Shown: positions 53,861-61,189 of the stretch, piece after piece
How the letters are laid out: every line of letters starts with the position of its first letter
How positions within the stretch are numbered: the stretch's first letter is position 1
Assembly (NCBI GenBank): GCA_965202875.1
Contig: OZ241870.1
Span: 2,728,001-2,792,000 of the forward strand
From: HK1 sp965202875
GTDB taxonomy: Bacteria; Pseudomonadota; Gammaproteobacteria; HK1
Reading direction: 5' to 3'
DNA: 64,000 nucleotides
Notes under the pieces: generated by a model
Database searches by the model: none
What the model was told of the DNA's origin: nothing
The model's input: the letters and a program-made list of their open reading frames with translations, nothing else
Program-made: the position numbers and the translations under genes

Positions 53861-54679
53861 GTGACGGTTGGATTGCAGACCTTCGAGACGTTGCGCGATG
53901 CCTCGACCGCGGTCGGGCGCGACCCCTCGGCACGCTTCCTCGGCGGCGGCACCCTGCTGGTGCGCGCGCTCAACGAGGGGACCGCGGATTTCTCGACCCT
54001 GGTGCGGTGCACCGATCGCGCCCTGACCGGGGTGCGCGCCTCGGGGTCGCGGGTGCGCATCGGCGCCGGGACCACGATGGCGGGGATCCTCGCGAGCCGC
54101 GATCTCACCTTTCTCCATCCGGCCGCCCGGACCGTGGGTGGTCCGGCAGTGCGCGCGCAGGCGACGGTCGGAGGCAACCTGTTCGCACCTTCGCCCTATG
54201 GGGACTTCACCGTTGCGCTGCTCGCGCTCGACGCCAGGGTCTCGGTGCAGAGCGGCTACAGCCCCCGCGACATGCCGTTGGAAGAGTTTCTGGGCAGCCG
54301 CGACGCCATGACCCGTCCGGTGGTCGCTTCGGTCGAGATCGCGCGCCCGCGCGGCGAGGGCGCGTTCCGCTTCCTCAAGGTGTCGAGGGTACGACCGAAG
54401 GGGGTGTCGCTGCTGACCATCGCCGCCAGACTCGAGGATTCGGCCGGCCGGCTCTCCGGGGTGAGGGTCGCGTATGCGAACATGGCCCCGGCCCCGAAGC
54501 GCGCCCCCGCGGTCGAGCGCGCGCTGGAGGGCCGGCGGCTGGAGCGCACGGTGGTGGAAGCCGCCACCGCGGTCGCGGCCGACGGCTGGGCTCCCCCGAC
54601 CGACGCCGTCGCGTCCGCGTGGTATCGGCGCGAGGTCCTGCCCGTGCATCTCTCGCGCCTCCTCCTTGGCGGGGCTTGA
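53861..54679 (+). CDS. FAD-binding subunit of a molybdenum hydroxylase (CoxM/XdhB-like)
   Basis: 272 residues. The FAD motifs FLGGGTLLVRALNEGTADFS and AQATVGGNLFAPSPYGDF are clear. GTG 53861 is chosen because GGGAGG lies 7 bases upstream; the open frame extends further 5' but without similarity. The subunit passes electrons from the 2Fe-2S subunit to the acceptor. The 2Fe-2S gene follows at 54829. Confidence 0.83.
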   Translation: MTVGLQTFETLRDASTAVGRDPSARFLGGGTLLVRALNEGTADFSTLVRCTDRALTGVRASGSRVRIGAGTTMAGILASRDLTFLHPAARTVGGPAVRAQATVGGNLFAPSPYGDFTVALLALDARVSVQSGYSPRDMPLEEFLGSRDAMTRPVVASVEIARPRGEGAFRFLKVSRVRPKGVSLLTIAARLEDSAGRLSGVRVAYANMAPAPKRAPAVERALEGRRLERTVVEAATAVAADGWAPPTDAVASAWYRREVLPVHLSRLLLGGA

Positions 54680-54828
54680 AGGGTAGGGCGATGCTCGATC
54701 TTCACGAGTGGCTTCCGGTCGAAGGGCCGGGACGATTGTCGACGGACCCCGATGCGGCCAACCAGCCATCCCGGTGAAGGGCAAGGGTTGCGCCCATCCG
54801 ATCGTCTTCCGCATCCGAACCAGAGGCC

Positions 54829-55311
54829 ATGTCCCACCTGACCCTCGACTTCAAGCTGAACGGCAGGGAGCGCACCGAGCTGATCGCCGGCGGCGAAACC
54901 CTCCTGTCGCTGCTTCGCGACCGGCTCGACACCACCTCGATCAAGCAGGGCTGCCGGCAGGGGACCTGCGGGAGCTGCACGGTCGTCGTCGACGGCGACC
55001 CCCGTCTCGCCTGCATCACGCTGGCTGCCGCCTGTCAGGGCCGCGCGGTGGAGACCGTGGAATCGCTGCCCGGCCCCAATGGCCTCCACCCTTTGCAGCA
55101 GGCGTTCATGGACCACTTCGCGGCCCAGTGCGGCTTCTGTACCACCGGTATGCTCATGGCCGCCAAGGCGCTGCTGGACACCAACCCGAACCCGACCCGC
55201 GACGTCGTCGTCGACGCCCTCGGCGGCAACATCTGCCGGTGTACCGGCTACGAGCCGATCGTCGAGGCGGTGCTCGCCGCGGCGGGCGCGGGACCGACGG
55301 GCGCCGCGTAG
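54829..55311 (+). CDS. 2Fe-2S subunit of a molybdenum hydroxylase (CoxS/XdhC-type)
   Basis: 160 residues with both cluster sites: GCRQGTCGSCTVVVDGDPRL with a later Cys in ACITLA, and CGFCTTGMLMAAKALL with NICRCTGYEPIVEAVL. It is the complete small subunit. The molybdopterin-binding large subunit (about 780 residues), which usually follows, is absent; gltD comes next after 195 bases. The large subunit must be encoded elsewhere, or the set is broken. Confidence 0.9.
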   Translation: MSHLTLDFKLNGRERTELIAGGETLLSLLRDRLDTTSIKQGCRQGTCGSCTVVVDGDPRLACITLAAACQGRAVETVESLPGPNGLHPLQQAFMDHFAAQCGFCTTGMLMAAKALLDTNPNPTRDVVVDALGGNICRCTGYEPIVEAVLAAAGAGPTGAA

Positions 55312-55506
55312 CGCATGGCGAGGGGGATTGGTGCACTGCCTTGGGAAGGCGGAGAGGACGCCCGTGTCCCGGAGGAACACGCCGTTTCCAGGGAGACCCC
55401 CAGGGGGACCCGTTGTGATCCCGCTCATACCACATCGGTCCGGGACGTAACCTCGCCGGCTCGCTCCCCGGACACGGCGGCCCGCCGGGCCGCCTGAAGC
55501 GCAGAC

Positions 55507-56952
55507 ATGGGCAAGACCACCGGCTTCAAGGAGTTCGCGCGCGAAGCGGCGTCCTATCGGGACGCGGCGGCGAGGCTGCTCGACTTCGACGAGATCTACA
55601 CCCCGCACGACGAGGGGCGCCTCGCGACCCAGGGCGCCCGCTGCATGGACTGCGGCGTCCCCTTCTGCCAGTCCGGCGACGGCTGCCCCATCGACAACCT
55701 GATCCCGGAGTGGAACGACCTCGTCTACCGGGGCCGCTGGCGCGAGGCGCTGGACCGCCTGCACAAGACCAACAACTTCCCCGAGTTCACCGGGCGCGTG
55801 TGCCCGGCCCCGTGCGAGGGCGCCTGCGTGCTCGGGATCACGGACCCGCCGGTGACCATCAAGAACATCGAGATGGCCATCATCGACCGCGGCTTCGCCG
55901 AAGGATGGGTGAAGGCGAGCCGGCCCGCGGCGCGCACGGGGATGCGCGTCTGCATCGTGGGGTCGGGGCCGGCGGGCCTGGCCGCGGCGGCGCAGCTCAA
56001 CTCGGTGGGCCACCACGTCACCGTCTACGAGCGCGAAGACCGCCCCGGCGGGCTGCTCATGTACGGCATCCCCAACATGAAGCTCGACAAGCGAACCGTG
56101 CTGCGGCGCATCGACCTGCTGCGCGCGGAAGGCGTCGGCTTCGTCACCGGGACCGAGCTCGGCGGCGGGGAGCCCGCCGACGTCGGATGGCTGCGCAAGG
56201 AGAGTGACGCCCTGCTGCTCGCGACCGGGGCGACGGTGCCCCGGGACCTGCCCGTCGAAGGCCGCGACCTGCCCGGCGTGCACTTCGCCATGGAGTACCT
56301 GACCGAGAGCACCAAGGCGCTTCTCGACGGCCGGGCGCCGGCGCTCTCCGCCGAGGGCCGGGACGTCATCGTGATCGGCGGCGGGGATACGGGCACGGAC
56401 TGCATCGGCACGGCGCTGCGCCAGTCCTGCCGGAGCCTGACCAACTTCGAGCTCTTTCCCAAGCCGCCCCCGCAGCGCGCCCCGGACAACCCCTGGCCCG
56501 CGTGGCCGCTCATCTTCCGCGTGGACTACGGACACGAGGAAGGCGCGAGGAGGTTCGGCCGGGACCCGCGGGTGTACTCGATCTCCTCCCAGGCGTTCCT
56601 CGCGGGTCGCGACGGCACGCTTGCCGGCATCCGCACCGTGGAGGTGGAGCGCCGGGAAGGGCGCTTCACGGAGGTGCCCGGCACGGAGCGCGAGTGGAAG
56701 GCGGACCTCGTGCTTCTCTCGATGGGCTTCCTCGGCCCCGAGCACGCGGTCTCCGACCCGCTGGCCGTCGAGTACGACCGGCGCTCGAACTACGCCGCCG
56801 AATATGGCCGCTACATGACCAGCGTTCCGGGGGTGTTCGCGGCCGGCGACTGCCGCCGCGGGCAGTCCCTGGTGGTCCACGCCATCCACGAAGGCCGCGA
56901 GGCGGCCCGCGAGATCGACCGCTACCTGACGGGCTCGACCCGGCTGCCCTGA
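55507..56952 (+). CDS. gltD: Glutamate synthase small subunit
   Basis: 481 residues. N-terminal iron-sulfur cysteines are in GARCMDCGVPFCQSGDGCPI and GRVCPAPCEGACVLGI. The FAD site is CIVGSGPAGLAAAAQLNSVG, the NADPH site is VIVIGGGDTGTDCIGTALRQ, and the C-terminal FAD contact is VPGVFAAGDCRRGQSLVVHA. It supplies electrons from NADPH to the large subunit for glutamate formation from glutamine and 2-oxoglutarate. gltB is not adjacent. The 3' end (from 56819) is part of a 142-bp direct repeat with 60935-61076. Confidence 0.92.
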   Translation: MGKTTGFKEFAREAASYRDAAARLLDFDEIYTPHDEGRLATQGARCMDCGVPFCQSGDGCPIDNLIPEWNDLVYRGRWREALDRLHKTNNFPEFTGRVCPAPCEGACVLGITDPPVTIKNIEMAIIDRGFAEGWVKASRPAARTGMRVCIVGSGPAGLAAAAQLNSVGHHVTVYEREDRPGGLLMYGIPNMKLDKRTVLRRIDLLRAEGVGFVTGTELGGGEPADVGWLRKESDALLLATGATVPRDLPVEGRDLPGVHFAMEYLTESTKALLDGRAPALSAEGRDVIVIGGGDTGTDCIGTALRQSCRSLTNFELFPKPPPQRAPDNPWPAWPLIFRVDYGHEEGARRFGRDPRVYSISSQAFLAGRDGTLAGIRTVEVERREGRFTEVPGTEREWKADLVLLSMGFLGPEHAVSDPLAVEYDRRSNYAAEYGRYMTSVPGVFAAGDCRRGQSLVVHAIHEGREAAREIDRYLTGSTRLP

Positions 56953-56960
56953 GCGGGCGG
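56819..56960. repeat. 142-bp direct repeat, left copy (gltD 3' end)
   Basis: This covers the last 44 codons, the stop and a few bases after gltD. It is identical to 60935-61076 except at one base (G at about 56862, C at about 60978). Similarity stops sharply on both sides. Together the copies bracket 3.97 kb with a nuclease and a methyltransferase gene. Confidence 0.92.
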
Positions 56961-57028
56961 GGGCGGGCACGGGCACACCCATCCGGTGGGTCGAATGAGC
57001 AGGATCGCGAGGAACTGGATCCGTTCCC

Positions 57029-58018
57029 ATGGCACGTCGAACCCCATACACGAAGGTCGAGAAGCGAGGGCAGCAACGGCCGTCACATGTTCACGGCATG
57101 GGCGACGTCGTGTTCAGGGGATTTCAGTGTTTGAACGGTTCCTGCCAACGATTCATCGTCGTTCGTGAAGACGAGATTGGACCGGATTTCGAGATTGCCT
57201 GCCCCGCGTGCGGATTCGTCCATGAGGCCGGTGGCGAGACGAAGTTTTTCAAGTACCGGCTGGTTCACCGGCAGGAAGACAGGGTGATCGAGGAGGGTGA
57301 ATTCGTCATCCTACACGACGATTACATCCGTGAGGCACAGCGGCTGAAGTACTGCTTGTTGTGTTACGCCCGGAAGCCGCTGGAGCTCTTCGACGTCCAC
57401 AGTGTGCGGCAATCCGGCCGACAGGGTGAGTGCCGGCTCTGCAAGGCCATCTACAACGGGATCAAGAACCAGTCCCGGATCACCGATCAACATCGCGAAG
57501 CGGCAGAACGCCGACGCCTCTACAAACGGCTGGCCGGTGAAGTCGGGAGGATCGACAGCAGGGCAATCTTCGACAAGTTCGGAGGCAGGTGCTTCAATTG
57601 CGGTCGCACGTTGCACTACACGGCCACCGGCCAGAAGGACTTCAACCTGGATCATACGCTGCCCGCCCGGCTCCTGTGGCCGCTCAGCACGGACAACGCG
57701 ACCCTTCTGTGTGCAACCTGTAACAACGGGAAGCATGATCGGTGGCCTTCGGCCTTCTACGGAATCCCGAAGCTGAGAACCCTGGCACGGTTGACGGGCT
57801 ATGATCATGGCTTGTTGTCTGGTTCGCCGTGCGTCAACGCAGCCGCCGTCGAGGGAATACTTGCCGACCCCGACACGTTCATCGAGGAATGGATTCCGTA
57901 TCCCGAGGAGATCAGGAGAGTGCGCGGCATGATTCGGGAGTACGCGGAGACCGATATCTTCGAGGGCGCCGCCTACGTTCCCGACTATCTGCTGGAACCG
58001 GATGAGCGAGCCGGGTAA
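57029..58018 (+). CDS. HNH endonuclease with multiple zinc-binding cysteine pairs
   Basis: 329 residues. The HNH core is CFNCGRTLHYTATGQKDFNL with DHTLPARL, then NATLLCATCNNGKHDRW: Cys pairs at 188/191 and 228/231, D208-H209, N223 and N232. Further Cys pairs at 34/39, 58/61, 109/112 and 135/138 suggest two extra zinc fingers in the N-terminal half for DNA recognition. It lies convergent with, and eight bases from, the methyltransferase gene, so it is the probable restriction nuclease of a two-gene system. ATG 57029 is the likely start; no strong Shine-Dalgarno is seen. Confidence 0.8.
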   Translation: MARRTPYTKVEKRGQQRPSHVHGMGDVVFRGFQCLNGSCQRFIVVREDEIGPDFEIACPACGFVHEAGGETKFFKYRLVHRQEDRVIEEGEFVILHDDYIREAQRLKYCLLCYARKPLELFDVHSVRQSGRQGECRLCKAIYNGIKNQSRITDQHREAAERRRLYKRLAGEVGRIDSRAIFDKFGGRCFNCGRTLHYTATGQKDFNLDHTLPARLLWPLSTDNATLLCATCNNGKHDRWPSAFYGIPKLRTLARLTGYDHGLLSGSPCVNAAAVEGILADPDTFIEEWIPYPEEIRRVRGMIREYAETDIFEGAAYVPDYLLEPDERAG

Positions 58019-58026
58019 GCAGTCGC

Positions 58027-60702
58027 CTAACTCATCAGAAGGTACGTGTGCTCGACGACCGTTCCCTTGTCCCTGATGCCGTGTGACTCGCAATGGGCAA
58101 CGCTCTCGGCAAAGACTTCGACGTTCCGAAACCAGGACCGGGCAACCTTGGCAACTTCATCGGCCATGTCGCATTTCCGGCTCTTGCCGAGATGGAAGAC
58201 GCATACTCCGCCATGTTTCAGTCGTTCACGAGCCTGTCGAATGATCGGCTCGTAGACGTCGAAGCTTCGTTTCTGACGCTCGTCAACGAACGCCAGCGGG
58301 CGATCCCTGAAGTCCGTTTTCGTCCAACCCGCGAACCACAAGCGAATCCAGTTCGCCAAGTGGAAACGCGTGCTGTCGTAGAACGGCGGCGACGTGATCA
58401 CCGCGTCCAGATGGTCGATACCCTGCGGCCAGCGATCGGTGGCGTCCTGAAATACGGATGACCCCGCGATGAAACCGTCCGGCCGTTTCGCTGCCAGAGA
58501 TCGCCGGAGTTTCTCCGCCAGCTTGACCGCCAACTCTTTGTATTCGGGCTTGCCGCTCGGCGAGAACGGCGTGATCGGATGCGAGCGGCGGCTCAGCGCG
58601 TAGGGCCGGTTGCCGTGGAGTATGTGCAGCAGGCACGCGAAGACAAGCGCCGCTCCCTTGTCCGTCGGCGGGTGTTCCTTGAAGAAACGGCGTGCGAGCA
58701 GGATTTCATCCAGTGTCCGCGGGTGGTAATACTCCGGAAGAGGTCCATTGAACCGGATCGAATCGGCGTCGTCCCGCTCTGCACTCGTCGGGTGTTGCGT
58801 CCGGATGAAATGTTCGAGCGCATCGAGCACGGTCAGACATTCGTCGGCCATTGCAGGGTTGAGCTTGGCCGCCGCGACGGGCACCGCCACCGGGCTGATG
58901 TCGAAGCACCATGCCGTGACACCGCATAGTGCCGCTTCGAATGCAATGGTTCCCACCCCGCCGAACGGATCCAGAAGGCGCTCCCCGGGGCTTGTGAAGG
59001 TCCTGACCAGATGATGGGCGAGAGATGGTTTCAGCTTGCCCTGATAGGAGCAGAGCGAGTGCAGCGGGCTTCCCCAGTTGCGCTTGGCGAAGTCGCCTTG
59101 CTGGTGGGGCAGGTTGCGCTTGAACGCCTCCCACCTCGGTCGCCACGATGGCATGGCGCGAGGCGATCCATGTGTACGTGACGGCGCCGTTGCGACAATG
59201 AGGACTTGGCGTAGCGGCTGACCGTTGCGCGAGAGGCGCTGGCGCAAAATCACCTCCTCGTCGACCTTCCAGCCATCCGCTTTCAGCAGTTTTGCGAGAA
59301 TCCCCGGCGTGTCCACCCGGACATCGGCGTAGGAAGAATCGCCGATGTCCATGAGAAGCGGCGACGAGGGCTTGGCGTGGTGCAACAGCCCACCGAAGAT
59401 CTGCTTCATGTCCGAGAAATAGCTCGACACCATCAGCGGGATACGTCGATCGTATGCCTTGCTCTCAAGCGATCGGACTATCCGTTCAACTGCCCGGGAG
59501 GCTGGCGGCCCGCTCTTTCCGACCGTGACGTCGTTGATCCCGGCCGTGACGGTTCGGCGCCGGAAGGCCGTCAGATCGTCGGCCACGGACAGCGCCCGCA
59601 GGAACCAGAGCTCGATCTTGGTGTTTCGGTAGTAGTTCGTTCCGTTCAGATAGGGGGGCGAAGTGACGATCGCGTCGATTTCCAGGCCCGGGATGCGGTC
59701 GAGGCGCTTGGCATCGCCCGCGATCAGGACCGGTGCGCCGGCGACGGATTGCAGATCCGTGATGTCTCGCGCAATCGAGCGAAGTCTGTCGCGAACCTCG
59801 CCGATCGGATCCCCGACGAGGTCTTCGCGTTCGGTCCCCTTGCGGAAGCGGAGATCACCGCGTCGGATCATGTTCGAGCACGGCACGAGCGCCGCCACCG
59901 CCGCGACCGTGGCGATCGATGCCGCTTCCGGGTCCTCGCAGCCAATCGCATCGAGCCAGCTTCGCAACCTGAGACAGGCATCCAGCGTCGCGGGAGGGAA
60001 GAACTCGCTGTTACCGAAGGATTCGCGGTAAGCCACGATGAGGCGCCGGTCCGGCTCGTACTCGGTGATCGATGACTCCAGGCGGCCTGCCAGATCCTGA
60101 ACCCGGGAGGCCAGCCGGAGTCGGGTCCGTTCGGGCATGCCAAGAACCTTGGCCTTGGTTTCGATCAGGAACTGGAGCACGGGATTGAGCTCGCAGTAGA
60201 AGGACATGCGACCGTCCGACGCCACGGTCAACGGGGTCGTCCCGGTTCCGGCGAACGGGTCGAGCACACGCGCCGCGGCTGGAGCGAACGCGCCGAGGAC
60301 GTTCCTGACGAAATCCGGCGAATAGCCTTCCAGGTAGGGGTACCAGTCGTGCAGCGGTTCAGTGACGCCTCCCCGATACGTCGCCTGGATCGGGTTGAAG
60401 GGCAAGTCTTCCGGACGCTTTTGGGAAAAGAGCTCCAATTGGGCGGAATCCAGTCGTGCCGTGGCCTTTCGGAGGCGTCTCAGGCAGTATGCGTTCAGGC
60501 TCGTTCCCTCGGCCTTCGCACGGGCTTTGAGGTGGCTGAAGGTGCCGCAACCCAGAAGGCGCCGGATGTCCTCGCTCGCCAAGGAGCGGATCACCTTGAA
60601 CAGATTGGCGTCTCCTGGCCCGAACGCCAGCTTCAGATTGCGCCGTTTGGCGTTTCCGCCGGGATGGTCGGCGAAGTAGACGGACTTGAAGTTTTGCATC
60701 AT
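58027..60702 (-). CDS. DNA methyltransferase with two catalytic domains
   Basis: 891 residues. Two complete amino-methyltransferase cores follow each other. The first has the SAM motif DPFAGTGT (148-155) and catalytic TSPPY (347-351). The second has DPFGGVGT (578-585) and TSPPF (770-774). The N-terminal 110 residues are a basic helical segment. Both catalytic motifs are of the N4-cytosine/N6-adenine type with I before IV. Two domains in one protein are known from enzymes that methylate the two strands of an asymmetric site. Together with the HNH gene this is a likely restriction-modification system. A 19-bp palindrome lies 12 bases upstream of the start. Confidence 0.85.
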   Translation of the reverse strand: MMQNFKSVYFADHPGGNAKRRNLKLAFGPGDANLFKVIRSLASEDIRRLLGCGTFSHLKARAKAEGTSLNAYCLRRLRKATARLDSAQLELFSQKRPEDLPFNPIQATYRGGVTEPLHDWYPYLEGYSPDFVRNVLGAFAPAAARVLDPFAGTGTTPLTVASDGRMSFYCELNPVLQFLIETKAKVLGMPERTRLRLASRVQDLAGRLESSITEYEPDRRLIVAYRESFGNSEFFPPATLDACLRLRSWLDAIGCEDPEAASIATVAAVAALVPCSNMIRRGDLRFRKGTEREDLVGDPIGEVRDRLRSIARDITDLQSVAGAPVLIAGDAKRLDRIPGLEIDAIVTSPPYLNGTNYYRNTKIELWFLRALSVADDLTAFRRRTVTAGINDVTVGKSGPPASRAVERIVRSLESKAYDRRIPLMVSSYFSDMKQIFGGLLHHAKPSSPLLMDIGDSSYADVRVDTPGILAKLLKADGWKVDEEVILRQRLSRNGQPLRQVLIVATAPSRTHGSPRAMPSWRPRWEAFKRNLPHQQGDFAKRNWGSPLHSLCSYQGKLKPSLAHHLVRTFTSPGERLLDPFGGVGTIAFEAALCGVTAWCFDISPVAVPVAAAKLNPAMADECLTVLDALEHFIRTQHPTSAERDDADSIRFNGPLPEYYHPRTLDEILLARRFFKEHPPTDKGAALVFACLLHILHGNRPYALSRRSHPITPFSPSGKPEYKELAVKLAEKLRRSLAAKRPDGFIAGSSVFQDATDRWPQGIDHLDAVITSPPFYDSTRFHLANWIRLWFAGWTKTDFRDRPLAFVDERQKRSFDVYEPIIRQARERLKHGGVCVFHLGKSRKCDMADEVAKVARSWFRNVEVFAESVAHCESHGIRDKGTVVEHTYLLMS

Positions 60703-60713
60703 TTCACGTACTG

Positions 60714-60732
60714 ACTACCATTGAATGGTAGT
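60714..60732. promoter_or_regulatory. 19-bp palindrome upstream of methyltransferase gene
   Basis: ACTACCATTGAATGGTAGT is a perfect palindrome around a central G. It starts 12 bases before the ATG at 60702, where it would overlap the ribosome-binding or promoter region. It is a candidate operator for autoregulation, as seen for several restriction-modification systems. Confidence 0.6.
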
Positions 60733-60747
60733 TGGTAACATCTTTGA

Positions 60748-61068
60748 TTGGCAGATGCAATGCAGACATGCGTGCAGCCTCTCTGCTGGCACGCGGCACG
60801 CCTCCTGCTCGTCCGCGGACGCGGCTCCGCCCGATGGTCGATCCCGGGCGGCGATTGTCTCGGGGAGGATCGCGTGAAGAAAGCGGATTACGGCTCTTTC
60901 GCTGTAGGCGATCGGCGCGTCGATCTTGAGCGATCCAGCGTTCCGGGGGTGTTCGCGGCCGGCGACTGCCGCCGCGGCCAGTCCCTGGTGGTCCACGCCA
61001 TCCACGAAGGCCGCGAGGCGGCCCGCGAGATCGACCGCTACCTGACGGGCTCGACCCGGCTGCCCTGA
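60748..61068 (+). pseudogene. Chimeric ORF ending in a copy of the GltD C-terminus
   Basis: An open frame of 106 residues. The first 63 (for example KKADYGSFAVGDRRVDLERS) have no recognised family. The last 43, from VPGVFAAGDCRRGQSLVVHA, are the GltD C-terminus encoded by the right copy of the direct repeat. It is unlikely to be functional; it records the recombination that duplicated the gltD end. Confidence 0.6.
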
Positions 61069-61076
61069 GCGGGCGG
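60935..61076. repeat. 142-bp direct repeat, right copy (gltD 3' end)
   Basis: It is identical to 56819-56960 but for one base. It starts at the last bases of an unrelated sequence (GAGCGATCC) and ends just after the gltD stop. The DrmD-like helicase gene begins about 110 bases further on. Confidence 0.92.
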
Positions 61077-61189
61077 AGGCCCTCCCGGCCACCGCGGCTC
61101 GTCCGCAATACCCGCTCCCTCGCCAGCATGGTATCCGGGTAGAAAGCGTTGCGACCAAAGACCCCGGCCGGTGACGTGCACCCGGCAGG

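Noticed and set aside
56961..60934. Integrase or transposase gene inside the gltD-flanked module
   Set aside because: The only genes found are the HNH nuclease and the methyltransferase. The remaining about 250 bases contain no recombinase motif.
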